From: JAEZPW01 sp035629075
GTDB lineage: Bacteria > Acidobacteriota > Terriglobia > Terriglobales > Acidobacteriaceae
Assembly (NCBI GenBank): GCA_035629075.1
Contig: DASPIK010000024.1
Span: 85,894-149,893, forward strand
DNA: 64,000 bases
Direction of reading: 5' to 3'
Shown here: in pieces, positions 9,111-17,673 of the stretch
Layout of the letters: the number at the start of each line of letters is the position of its first letter
Numbering within the stretch: the first letter of the stretch is position 1
Notes under the pieces: model-generated
Told to the model about the DNA's origin: nothing
Databases searched by the model: none
The model's input: the letters and a program-made list of their open reading frames with translations, nothing else
Made by a program: the position numbers and the translations under genes

Positions 9111-10850
9111 CTATTTCTCCGCTTTTAACAACAACTGATAACCCGGCCCGCGCAGGACTTTTCCTGGACGCGCATTCGTCATCTTGCCGTTGTCGATTAC
9201 AGGAATGCCGTTCACCAGAACGTAGTCCATGCCTTCCGAGAGCTGATTGGGCTTTTCAAACGTCGCCAGGTCCCGCACCTTATCGGGATCGAACACGACC
9301 ACATCGGCCCACATGCCCTGCTTAAGCACGCCTCGGTCGGTGATCCTCATGCGCTGTGCCGCGAGTGCAGTGAATTTGCGGATCGCATCTTCAAGCGTGA
9401 GTTTGCGCTGTTCTTTGACGTAGCGGTTCAGAATGCGGGGAAATGTGCCGTATGCGCGCGGGTGTGGATGCTCCTCGCCGAGTCTGCCTTCCGGCGAAGT
9501 GCCCTGGCTGTCGTTGTCCACCGAAACCCATGGTTGTTGCAGCGCCAGCACAACATCGGGCTCCGACATTCCGAACACCGCAACGTACGTGAAAGCATTG
9601 TCGGCAATCAGTGTGTCCATCATCGCGTCGATCGGGTCCTTGCCCTGCGACTTGGCGACGTCAGCCAGATTCTTGCCGACCAGCGGTTTGAGCGCAGGAT
9701 TGTGGACGGCGCTGATGACGATCGCTTCCGGTCCCGGTACCTCCTGCCACTCGTTGTCCCATTCATGGGAGGGGGTGAGCAGGTCTTTGCGAATGCGCGC
9801 ACGGTCAGCCGGGTTCTTGAGCCGCTCGAGCATCTTCGCGTCTCCGCCATCGTGCGCCCAGGGAGGCATGAAAGCTGAGAAGTTGTTGTACCAGGCCGTG
9901 TACGCGTAGGTATCGGCAGCGATGTCTATACCTTGGTTCCGAGCCTGGTTGATTCGCCCGACGATCTCCGGCATGCGTCCCCAGTTGGGCTTTCCGGCGG
10001 CCTTAAGGTGCCAGATCTCGACTGGGCAGCGCGCTTCTTTTGCGATTCGGATCGTCTCATCGACCGCGGCCATAACAGCGTGACCTTCGCTGCGCATGTG
10101 TGTCGCGTAAATGCCGCCTGCCTTGCATCCTTCGGCGGCCAGCGCAATCAACTCTTCGGTCGAAGCGTACGGTGCGGGCGCGTACTGAAGTGAAGTCGAG
10201 ACACCCATGGCGCCCTGTTGCATCGCCGTACGTACCAGTTGCTTCATCTGCTCGAGTTCCACCGACGAAGGCACCCGTTTGTCTTCGCCGATCACCATGC
10301 GCCGGACCTGCGTCGCGCCCACATACGTCGCGAGGTTTATGCCTATTCCCTGTTTTTCAAGCCGTGCGAAGTACTCGTCGAGCTGCCGCCACGTCGGCGT
10401 GACTCCCAGGTGTTCATACGTCTGTTTGTCTGCGGCTACGATGCGGTCGTTCAACGGCGCTACCGATCCGCCCTCGCCCGTGATTTCGGTTGTAATCCCT
10501 TGGTAAATCTTCGAGGGCAGTCTCGGATCGACGAGAATCGTGAGTTCCGACTGGCCGAGCATGTCAATGAAACCCGGCGCAACGACGCGTCCTTCGGCAT
10601 CGATGGTTCGCTTCGTCGGCTTCCCTTCGAGATTGCCTATCGCTGCAATCTTGCCCTGACGAATACCAACATCTCCCGAGTACCACGGCGATCCCGTGCC
10701 GTCGATCACGTGTCCATTGCGGATAACAATGTCGAATGGCTCATTGGAGCCGGGGAGTGGAGGATCGGGAAGTGGGGCCTGCTGGGTAGACTGCGCTTGC
10801 GCAAGAATCGCGGTAACTGCGATCACGAGCACGAGAATGAGGTTCTTCAT
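9111..10850 (-). CDS. Secreted amidohydrolase related to D-aminoacylase (N-acyl-D-amino-acid deacylase)
   Basis: This 579-residue protein has a signal peptide (KNLILVLVIAVTAILAQAQ) and a strong ribosome site (GGAGGCGGC) before the ATG. The D-aminoacylase pattern DIVIRNGHVIDGTGSPWYSGDVGIRQGKIAAIG opens the sequence, and GMSEPDVVLALQQPWVSVDNDSQG and YVLVNGIPVIDNGK close it. Two metal histidines are kept (H251 in YATHMRSEG, H281 in EIWHLKAAG). The usual HxH after GFID is absent (residues 98-100 are LGQ), and the bridging Cys of the Alcaligenes enzyme is Glu126 (ITGEGG). It is probably an amide hydrolase acting in the periplasm. The altered metal site is noted as a finding. Confidence 0.85.
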   Translation of the reverse strand: MKNLILVLVIAVTAILAQAQSTQQAPLPDPPLPGSNEPFDIVIRNGHVIDGTGSPWYSGDVGIRQGKIAAIGNLEGKPTKRTIDAEGRVVAPGFIDMLGQSELTILVDPRLPSKIYQGITTEITGEGGSVAPLNDRIVAADKQTYEHLGVTPTWRQLDEYFARLEKQGIGINLATYVGATQVRRMVIGEDKRVPSSVELEQMKQLVRTAMQQGAMGVSTSLQYAPAPYASTEELIALAAEGCKAGGIYATHMRSEGHAVMAAVDETIRIAKEARCPVEIWHLKAAGKPNWGRMPEIVGRINQARNQGIDIAADTYAYTAWYNNFSAFMPPWAHDGGDAKMLERLKNPADRARIRKDLLTPSHEWDNEWQEVPGPEAIVISAVHNPALKPLVGKNLADVAKSQGKDPIDAMMDTLIADNAFTYVAVFGMSEPDVVLALQQPWVSVDNDSQGTSPEGRLGEEHPHPRAYGTFPRILNRYVKEQRKLTLEDAIRKFTALAAQRMRITDRGVLKQGMWADVVVFDPDKVRDLATFEKPNQLSEGMDYVLVNGIPVIDNGKMTNARPGKVLRGPGYQLLLKAEK

Positions 10851-11250
10851 GCCGCCTCCATTGAAACCACTGCGAGCACGGGTGAGGGTCGTCGTTGCGG
10901 CGCCCTCCGCTTGCTAAGCGATTCGAGACCAGATCCAGTACCCCGCTGCGGGATACGCGCCACAGAACACGAGTGTGCCGATCAATACACCCGACCACAT
11001 CGCTCCCGCATACGGTCTCCGAAAAAAACCAAGTGGGTCGCCAAAGTGGATTGCCCTCGTGTCAGCTGATGCGGGGGGATTGTAGCTCCAGAATAGCTGG
11101 CAAACGAGCAGAATCGCCGTTGTCACGATTCTCGTCGGATGTTCGCTATGGCCGCCGGCCCGCTTGTAATCTAACTAAGGAGTATTCACATGAGGTACAG
11201 ATGCCTTTTTGCGTGGATAATCGTGGAACTTAGTTCTGATTCGGCTTAAA
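10851..11250. other. Intergenic stretch with one possible small membrane protein
   Basis: This 400-base stretch between the amidohydrolase and the frameshifted gene holds a possible 70-residue gene on the minus strand (separate entry). Otherwise I see no repeat, RNA or terminator in it. Confidence 0.5.
10914..11126 (-). CDS. Possible small membrane protein
   Basis: This 70-residue frame has two hydrophobic segments, near residues 1-14 (MTTAILLVCQLFWS) and 42-64 (AMWSGVLIGTLVFCGAYPAAG), and ends YWIWSRIA. It lies 63 bases upstream of the amidohydrolase start and on the same strand. I recognise no family. It may be a genuine small protein or a chance frame. A distinct ribosome site is not obvious. 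Confidence 0.35.
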   Translation of the reverse strand: MTTAILLVCQLFWSYNPPASADTRAIHFGDPLGFFRRPYAGAMWSGVLIGTLVFCGAYPAAGYWIWSRIA

Positions 11251-12410
11251 GTGCTGGCCATGAGAGGGTTCCTTGCGGTTGCGATGCTGCTGATGTTCCT
11301 CGCCTGTGTATCTGGGGCACAGCAACCGCCGCCGGATGATCCGGTGCGCTTGCTCCGCGATGACGGGCAGCGCCGAGCACAATGGGCTAACGAGTGGTTG
11401 CGCTCTGGCGATCCGCGCCAAGTCGCATGGGGTGCTTGGCTCGCCCGACAGGATCGCCGAACGGAGTTAATCCCCCTTCTGCTGCAACAAGTGCGGGAGT
11501 ATCAGCCGACGCAACTGCCCCCGCCAGCAGCACTCGACCATCATGACGCGCTGCTCGTCGTACTCGACGCTCTGATTGAGCTGAATGCGACCGTTCCGGT
11601 TGAGGATGCTCGCAAGCTTTATTCCCAGTTTCCAGCCCAGTCACTGATACTCCTGGTACGCTCCCGAGAAGATAACCAGTCTGCCCTGCTTGAGATCCTG
11701 CAAAACGCAAAGGCGAACTGGAACTGGCTGGCCGCAGGGAATGTGCTCGCCCAAAAACGAACTCCTGGATTTGCTGCGCTTCTACTGTCCAGATTCACGC
11801 AACATATCACCGTGACAGTAATCGACGAGCGCCTTGGTGGTCTCCTCGGAGGACTGATAAGTGAGTGCGCCCCGTTGCACAGAGCGCCGAAGCAGGGCTG
11901 GCCACCAGTCGGCCTGTATGAGCTTACGCAGATCCCCGAGAGAATCCGTGGCTCACGGCGACTTTCCTGGCCGGAGGCGAAACCAGCGTCTACTACTTGC
12001 GCGCAGAGCTAGGGGGCTACGACAACCCGCCGGATGAAGCCGGGGCCTGCGACGACGGCGACCGCGACCGTTTTCGAGCGCAATATCTGAATAAGTTTCT
12101 GGAGCACGGTTCGGGGCGGGTCATCCTCGAACCATATTCACATGTAATGATCGAATGGAAAGGTGAAGCCGCGTACACACAGCAATTGCTTGGGGCTGTC
12201 GAGGAGAAACGCAGACAATTCAGCAGTGCAGTTGCGGTGCTGCAAGACTATGCACGAGTCCTGACCCCTGACGAGCGTGCGAAACTGGAACCCAGGATCG
12301 AGATTGTGATCCGCGATGAACGCGTGGACCGATCCTCTCCTCTAGCCGCAGTGCCTGAAAGCGTCGGAGCAGTCACGGTACGACCAGCTTTCAGCAAACC
12401 CCTGCTGTGA
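11251..12410 (+). pseudogene. Secreted protein gene interrupted by a two-base frameshift
   Basis: Two open frames join in sense at 11941-11942. The first gives 230 residues with a signal peptide (MRGFLAVAMLLMFLACVSGAQQ) and a helical, repeat-like body (RAQWANEWLRSGDPRQVAWGAWLARQ), ending the shared sense at LTQIPE. The second frame continues NPWLTATFLAGGETSVYYLRAELGGYDNPP. Removing two bases from the GAGAGA run at 11938-11943 would restore one frame of about 386 residues. I do not recognise the family. It could be a real frameshift or a sequencing error at a short AG run. Confidence 0.7.
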
Positions 12411-12513
12411 CGCGTGGTGCGGGCAGGATCGGATACTCGGCGTCGGTTGTCTGCGATAGCTAAGCAGAGTTGCACCACATCCCATGTTCAACGAGTCAAT
12501 TACAATTGTCTGG

Positions 12514-13716
12514 ATGGCGGACACCAAGCCAATTCGTCTGACGGAGGCGGTGAAGGCTGCGGGTTGAGCGTCCAAGCTGAGTCCGGCGGCGCTGGACACG
12601 GTGCTTGGGAAATTAGCCCGGCAGCAAGACCCGAACGTGCTAGTTGGCTTCGATAAAGCCGACGACGCCGGGGTGTATCGTCTTTCGACAGACACCGCGC
12701 TGGTCCAGACCGTGGACTTCTTCACGCCCATCGTTGACGATCCTTACACCTTCGGCCAGATCGCGGCGACCAACTCGCTCAGCGATGTTTACGCAATGGG
12801 GGGTCTGCCGATCTCCGCACTGGCGATGGTGTGCTTCCCCGCCAAAGGCGATCTCGACGTCCTGGAGCGAATACTTGCCGGCGGACTGAGCAAAATGATC
12901 GAGGCCGGGTGCACGGTTATCGGCGGCCACTCGATTCGAGATGACGAGATCAAGTTCGGTTATGCCGTGACGGGGGTCATTCACCCCGAACGAGTGCTGG
13001 CCAACTCCGGCGCGAAGCCCGGAGACAAGCTGCTGTTCACAAAAGCGCTGGGCACCGGCGTAATCTCCACCGCCATCAAGAAGCAAAAAGCCGAGCAGGC
13101 CTGGATCGACGCTGCCGTGCGCTCCATGACTACGCTGAACAATGCGGCAGCCGAGGTTATCACGGGCGGAAAAGACGACTGTGCGGATCAGGTCAGGCAG
13201 TCGGGGCGGACGCCGGATGGATCGACTCAGGCGATCGTTGACGAATCGTCACCGCGGTTTGCCGCTGAACTTGGCTGGACGGAAGCTTCAACTGGCGGGA
13301 ACTCCAGCGAGAACGGTCGTGCAAAGTTCGCGGTTCACGCCATGACCGATGTCACTGGCTTTGGCATGATCGGCCATGCGCGCGAAATGGCCTTAGCATC
13401 TGATGTGTCGCTGCGCATCGCCGCCGAGCGCATTCCCCTGCTCGAAGGGGCGCTCGAGTGTATACGCGCCGGATATGTCCCGGGTGGACTGAACGCCAAC
13501 CGCGAGTTCGCCGAGTGCTGCGTTGCCTTCGAGAACGCTGTGCCCGATGAACTCAGGACCATCGCTTTCGACCCGCAGACCGCCGGAGGCCTGCTGGTGT
13601 CGGTCGCCCCACAAGATGCTGAGCGCCTCACCCGAGCGCTGGTGCAGGCTGGCGTACCGGCGGTTGAGATCGGTGACGTCGTCGCCAGAACGACTCCACT
13701 GATTACCATCTACTAG
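12514..13716 (+). CDS. selD: Selenide, water dikinase SelD, a selenoprotein (in-frame UGA at codon 18)
   Basis: From the ATG at 12514 the frame runs MADTKPIRLTEAVKAAG, then TGA (12565-12567), then ASKLSPAALDTVL, and on to a stop at 13716, giving 400 residues if the TGA is read as selenocysteine. Sec or Cys at that position is the catalytic residue in SelD, which makes selenophosphate from selenide and ATP. Other SelD signatures follow: FFTPIVDDPYTFGQIAATNSLSDVYAMGG, IGGHSIRDDE and HAMTDVTGFGMIGHA, and FDPQTAGGLLVSV near the end. A stretch of about 45 residues between NAAAEVITGG and FAVHAMTD looks like an insertion, and the protein is longer than the usual 345. A hairpin follows the TGA. Confidence 0.92.
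12565..12608 (+). promoter_or_regulatory. UGA codon and candidate bacterial SECIS hairpin in selD
   Basis: The TGA at 12565-12567 is followed by CCAAGC (12572-12577), which pairs perfectly with GCTTGG (12603-12608). Inside, GTCC (12581-12584) pairs with GGAC (12594-12597), leaving a G/C-rich nine-base loop. A stem-loop starting a few bases after the UGA is how bacterial SelB-bound SECIS elements are placed. The fold is seen in sequence and its function is inferred. Confidence 0.7.
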
Positions 13717-13820
13717 TCCAAACGTAACCCGTGTTTCGCGGGTGAGTGTCTCCTTTAGCACCCGATCTTGTACTCTGGTGTGGTACTCTGCCGTGCATCT
13801 CTCGAAGGGACGCCCTGACG

Positions 13821-14357
13821 ATGAACCTCACCGAACCGGAAGTTCAGCAGCCCATCAGCAGTGACGCAATGGTCGCAGTGCAAGAGAAACTCAGGCTCGA
13901 AGCAAAACTGAAAAATGGCGCGGGTTGGTTTTTCTGGATTGCAGGACTTTCGATGATCAACACGGTGATCGTCCTGTTTGGAAGCTCCTGGCATTTCATC
14001 TTCGGATTGGGCATTACCGACATCGTGGGCGCCATAGCAAGCAATCTGGGCGGCATCGGGCAGGCGGCTGCTGTGGTGGTCAACGCCTTCATCGCCGGCG
14101 TTCTGGTGCTGTTCGGGGTCTTTGCGCGCAAGGGAGCGCGGTGGGCTTTCATCGTTGGCATGGTCGCATACGGCCTCGACGGCGTCCTGATTGGCCTTTT
14201 CCGCGACTTTCTGGGTTTGGCGTTCCACGCGTTTGCCCTTTACGGGATCTATAAGGGAATGGCGGCGATTTCACCGCTACAGGCCATCAAGAAAAGTGAA
14301 CTCGCAGTTACGCCTGTTCACGACAATGCGGAGGCTTTGGCGGCTTCAAGCAAGTAA
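13821..14357 (+). CDS. Hypothetical multi-pass membrane protein
   Basis: This 178-residue protein starts at the ATG giving MNLTEPEVQQPISSDAM. Four hydrophobic segments are visible at about residues 35-55 (WFFWIAGLSMINTVIVLFGSSW), 60-80, 85-105 and 110-140. The N-terminal 30 residues and C-terminal 30 residues are soluble. I do not recognise a named family with certainty. It has no neighbour on the same strand within 100 bases apart from rpmB, 169 bases downstream. Confidence 0.75.
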   Translation: MNLTEPEVQQPISSDAMVAVQEKLRLEAKLKNGAGWFFWIAGLSMINTVIVLFGSSWHFIFGLGITDIVGAIASNLGGIGQAAAVVVNAFIAGVLVLFGVFARKGARWAFIVGMVAYGLDGVLIGLFRDFLGLAFHAFALYGIYKGMAAISPLQAIKKSELAVTPVHDNAEALAASSK

Positions 14358-14526
14358 TTAGGAAGGCGAGTTACCGAGTCCGGAGCCGTCCGGTCAACGT
14401 TCAGCTAAGCTAATGACACACTTGGTCCCACTGGTCGGGTGGAGCCGAGGTGCTCTGGCGTTTTTTCTGCCACTCCGCTAAAATGACTCTTTTGCACATC
14501 AAGATCTGTACTGTTCTGGAGTAGCC

Positions 14527-14715
14527 ATGTCTCAAGTGTGTGAAGTCTGCGGCAAGGGGCCGCAATCTGGTAACAACATTAGCCACGCCCACAACGTGAC
14601 CAAGCGTCGCTGGAACGTCAACCTGCGCCCGGTCCGTGCGGCTGTAAAGGGTGGCAGCAAGAAGATGCGCGTCTGCACTTCCTGCCTGCGCAGCGGCAAG
14701 ATCACGAAGGCGTAA
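14527..14715 (+). CDS. rpmB: 50S ribosomal protein L28, zinc-binding (C+) form
   Basis: This 62-residue protein has the L28 pattern CEVCGKGPQSGNNISHAHNVTKRRWNVNL, and VRAAVKGGSKKMRVCTSCLRSGKI at the end. It keeps two CxxC pairs (Cys5/Cys8 and Cys50/Cys53), which mark the zinc-binding C+ variant. Some bacteria replace this form with a C- paralogue under zinc limitation. It is a part of the large ribosomal subunit. A perfect hairpin lies 28 bases after the stop. Confidence 0.95.
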   Translation: MSQVCEVCGKGPQSGNNISHAHNVTKRRWNVNLRPVRAAVKGGSKKMRVCTSCLRSGKITKA

Positions 14716-14742
14716 GCTCGTCTATAGGCGTCCAGGAATCGC

Positions 14743-14768
14743 AAACGGCCTCCTGGAGGAGGCCGTTT
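14743..14768 (+). terminator. Hairpin terminator after rpmB
   Basis: AAACGGCCTCC at 14743-14753 pairs with GGAGGCCGTTT at 14758-14768 with a four-base loop. A mixed T-containing run follows (CTGTGCTGCTTT). It lies just after rpmB and could also serve the convergent FKBP gene. Confidence 0.8.
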
Positions 14769-14802
14769 CTGTGCTGCTTTCAGGTGATGCGTTTCGCGCG
14801 AC

Positions 14803-15270
14803 CTACTTTCCTCTAATCCCGACAAGTTGCACGTCAAAGATGAGCGTCGAGTTGGGGGGAATCACGCCCGGATAGCCGCGGTCGCCATAGGCAAGCTGGG
14901 GCGGGATTCGCAGTTTCCGCTTGCCACCGACCTTCATGCCCGTCAGCCCTTCTTCCCAGCCCTTGATGACGTCGCCGTTGCCGATCTTCAGTTCGAATGG
15001 CTTGGAACCGATGGAGCTATCGAACTGCTTTCCGTTCGTCAGCCACCCGGTATAGTGGACTCGTACGGCATCACCCGGCTTGGCTTCTGCTCCGGTGCCC
15101 TGCTTGATATCCCAGTACTCCAACCCTGTGGCGCTCTTGGTTGGTTCGCCAGTCACGGCCGCTCCGGGGATTCGGCTTGTCTTCGACTTACTCTGCGACT
15201 TAGTTTGTGCAAAAACGAAAGTCAACGCGAGCGCCACAATGGCGGTCACGACAAAGCTGCGTTTCAACAT
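14803..15270 (-). CDS. Secreted FKBP-type peptidyl-prolyl cis-trans isomerase
   Basis: This 155-residue protein has a signal peptide (LKRSFVVTAIVALALTFVFAQ) and a Lys/Ser-rich linker. The FKBP domain at about residues 45-153 shows VRVHYTGWLTNGKQFDSS, the GWEEGLTGMKVGGKRKLRIPPQLAYG segment and IPPNSTLIFDVQLVGI. It catalyses proline isomerisation in the periplasm. The domain length is that of a single FKBP fold, without a dimerisation domain. It is convergent with rpmB. Confidence 0.92.
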   Translation of the reverse strand: MLKRSFVVTAIVALALTFVFAQTKSQSKSKTSRIPGAAVTGEPTKSATGLEYWDIKQGTGAEAKPGDAVRVHYTGWLTNGKQFDSSIGSKPFELKIGNGDVIKGWEEGLTGMKVGGKRKLRIPPQLAYGDRGYPGVIPPNSTLIFDVQLVGIRGK

Positions 15271-15340
15271 CAGGTTTGCTCCTTGTTTGCTCAGGCCCGG
15301 TCACCGAATGATCTCGGGCTGGTGCGGCCCCTGCTGCGAT

Positions 15341-15718
15341 TTAGGCCAGCGCAATGACGTCGATCTCAACCAGCGCATCTTTTGGCAATCTTGCAGCCTG
15401 AATGGTTGAGCGTGCCGGCGGTTCGCCTTGGAAGAACCGGCTGTAGACTTCGTTCATAGCTCCGAAGTCGTTCATGTCTTTCAGAAACACACTTGTTTTA
15501 ACAACTTTGTCCAAGCTAGTCCCTGCGGCTTCCAGCACGGCGGAGAGGTTCTTAAGCACGCGCTCGGTTTGTACGGCGATGCCGCCGTCAACAACTTGTC
15601 CGGTTGCCGGATCCATCGGCGTCTGGCCAGAACAGAAAACGAACCCGTTGGCTTTGATCGCCTGGGAATAAGGCCCGATCGCGGCGGGAGCCTCTTGCGT
15701 AGAAATAGCGTGTTTCAT
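15341..15718 (-). CDS. ridA: RidA/YjgF-family reactive-intermediate deaminase
   Basis: The start (MKHAISTQEAPAAIGPYSQAI) is preceded by GGAGCGAG, so the upstream in-frame residues were dropped, giving 125 residues. The RidA signature is present, including the substrate-binding Arg103 in PARSTIQAARLPKDALVEID, Gly31 in CSGQTPMDP and Glu118. RidA enzymes hydrolyse reactive enamine/imine intermediates from PLP enzymes such as threonine dehydratase. It is soluble and homotrimeric in the family. The gene stands alone. Confidence 0.92.
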   Translation of the reverse strand: MKHAISTQEAPAAIGPYSQAIKANGFVFCSGQTPMDPATGQVVDGGIAVQTERVLKNLSAVLEAAGTSLDKVVKTSVFLKDMNDFGAMNEVYSRFFQGEPPARSTIQAARLPKDALVEIDVIALA

Positions 15719-15883
15719 ACTCGCTCCTGAATGAAGTGAACCGAGCATTGTAGAGCATGCCCTGATTTCGAGCATGTAGTTCCCAGCCAAGCAAAAGCCT
15801 TATTCCGGTCTCGATTTCCGAACTCAAGCAGGCAGCGATGACGGCCCATGCGGCCTTCAAATTCCCAAGAGGAAAGAAACAAA

Positions 15884-16324
15884 ATGGGGTGGGTTCGGGA
15901 AGAATACGAAGATCGTTTGCGCTCGCATCAGGGGGGCGTGAACGCGGCGGAGCGGCAGTTCGAAGAAGCCGCCGCACGGCGCTGGCAGGAACTGGTTGCC
16001 CAGATCGAGGCTGACATCGACGAGTATCGCCAGCATGGAGGCGCCGCAAGTTTCACGCGAGTGTCAGATATCGAGGTGCGTGTCACCGATTCGGAGTCAG
16101 CCCTCGCGGTCAACGTAAGAGCCGACCTCCCCGGCCACGCTATCCATTACGATTTCGGCTCACGCAACGATCGTGTCGCTTCTCCGGTGGGCGGTATCTT
16201 TTCCATCCGGCAATCGCGGTCTGGGCGCACGGAACTGTATTCGGCGGACGAACGCGTACACAGCGAGGATGCCAGGCGCATGCTGCTGGAGCCGATTCTC
16301 TTCCCGAACGAGAAGGCGGCTTAG
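15884..16324 (+). CDS. Hypothetical protein
   Basis: This 146-residue protein starts at the ATG giving MGWVREEYEDRLRSHQGG, which has an AGAGGAAAG ribosome site. An alternative start lies 12 codons upstream. It has a helical N-terminus (EEYEDRLRSHQGGVNAAERQFEEAAARRWQ) followed by strand-like segments (FTRVSDIEVRVTDSESALAVNVRADL) and a GGIFSIRQSRSG region. No family is recognised. There is no signal peptide, so it is probably cytosolic. Confidence 0.6.
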   Translation: MGWVREEYEDRLRSHQGGVNAAERQFEEAAARRWQELVAQIEADIDEYRQHGGAASFTRVSDIEVRVTDSESALAVNVRADLPGHAIHYDFGSRNDRVASPVGGIFSIRQSRSGRTELYSADERVHSEDARRMLLEPILFPNEKAA

Positions 16325-16433
16325 CGAGTGTCGGATACCGCTCTTCCGATCGGTCGCAATAAACGACCCGTCGCTACAGCGTCCGGAGAACTACGTTCGG
16401 TGCCGCACCCCTCCCCTCAGGGGGAGAGTGCGA

Positions 16434-17423
16434 TCACGCCGCCTTCCGCTCGCCGGTCTCGAAGATGTCGCGAGCATTGGTTTGCGCCAAGATGGAGCGA
16501 GCCGTTCCGGAAAAACGCGGGTCGCTGCACCTTACCGACAACAGCATGCGGCCTTCCTTGATCTCTTTTTCGTAGCGCTTGGCTTCAAGCTCTGGCATGC
16601 CCAGTCCGACCAGTGCGCCGGCGAGTCCACCTACTGCGCCGCCCACACCCGCGCCGGCCAACGCAGCCACGATCGGGCCTGCTGCTATCAATGGCCCAAT
16701 ACCCGGAATAGCCAGGCTGCCGATGCCCGCGAGCCAGCCCAGCACGCCGCCTACGACCATGCCCGTGCCACCTCCGGCGGTTGCGCCTTCGGGAGCCTTC
16801 GTATTGCGTTCCATGGCGAACTGCGATGAGCGGTTCTTGTCCGGGAACACTACGGAGATGTCGTTGCTGTCGAAACCAGCCGATTTCAGGCGATCTACCG
16901 CCGATTCGAGTTTTCCCTGATCGTGATACACGCCGTAAACCGACACAACTCCGCCGGTTGCACCTTTAGTGGCAGGCATTGGAGTCACTTGAGTCTGCGC
17001 TCTGCGCTCGCGCAACTGGTTTTCGAATTGCTGGATGCGCCCATGCCGTGAGGTCGGCACATCGAAGCCATAAGCCTTCCAAACCGGACGGTAGCGGGCC
17101 TCGTAGTCGACGAAGCGCTCTTCGGAGTTCAAGAACTCCTCATCGAACTGAGGCAGTTCTTCAATCTGTTGCCGCGTGAGAGGGACGAAGAACGCGTCTG
17201 GATCGTCGGTCTTGCTGCGAATGGAATCGGACGGTACCAGGAACCGCCGGCTTTTGAGCCAGCCGCCAGTATCAACAATGGCATAAGTGGCTGTCGAGGT
17301 GTCGGCTTCGAAGATAACGTCGTTGATTGTGCCGATCTTGTCGTTATTGGACCCGTAGAGATCCGCGCCCCGAATGTCGGACGCCCGGTCTGCAAATTCG
17401 GTATCGCGTAGCCGCTTCAACAT
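16434..17423 (-). CDS. PRC-barrel protein with a glycine-zipper membrane segment (stress-type)
   Basis: The start (MLKRLRDTEFADRASDIRG) gives 329 residues, after dropping 25 unlikely residues upstream. Residues 15-90 form a PRC-barrel (IRGADLYGSNNDKIGTINDVIFEADTSTATYAIVDTGGWL). After a charged segment comes a GVYHDQGKLESAVDRLKSAGFDSNDISVVFPD pattern, as in general stress proteins (DUF1269/GSP17M style). Then a long Gly/Ala-rich hydrophobic stretch (about residues 220-285) should span or insert into a membrane. It is convergent with a hypothetical gene and divergent from a BON-domain gene, so the two may form a stress pair. Confidence 0.85.
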   Translation of the reverse strand: MLKRLRDTEFADRASDIRGADLYGSNNDKIGTINDVIFEADTSTATYAIVDTGGWLKSRRFLVPSDSIRSKTDDPDAFFVPLTRQQIEELPQFDEEFLNSEERFVDYEARYRPVWKAYGFDVPTSRHGRIQQFENQLRERRAQTQVTPMPATKGATGGVVSVYGVYHDQGKLESAVDRLKSAGFDSNDISVVFPDKNRSSQFAMERNTKAPEGATAGGGTGMVVGGVLGWLAGIGSLAIPGIGPLIAAGPIVAALAGAGVGGAVGGLAGALVGLGMPELEAKRYEKEIKEGRMLLSVRCSDPRFSGTARSILAQTNARDIFETGERKAA

Positions 17424-17673
17424 AAGCCCTCCGCTCAGCCGCAAACTTTCCAGATGTGCTTTTGCTATACGAATCGGCCATGCGGGGCTGGGTTGCAAGC
17501 CTCCAAGACCGTGTGAGTAAACGCAATTGAATCAACGCCCAGCTGAGCACATGTGTTGGTCTCATTTGGTGGCATCACGGTGCATCGCCATCGCATCGGA
17601 CTTGCGCGTCGGCAATCCAAAAGTCCAGTTGAGCTTTCGCGCAAGCAGTACCGCTGCGCAGAAGGAAGGCACT

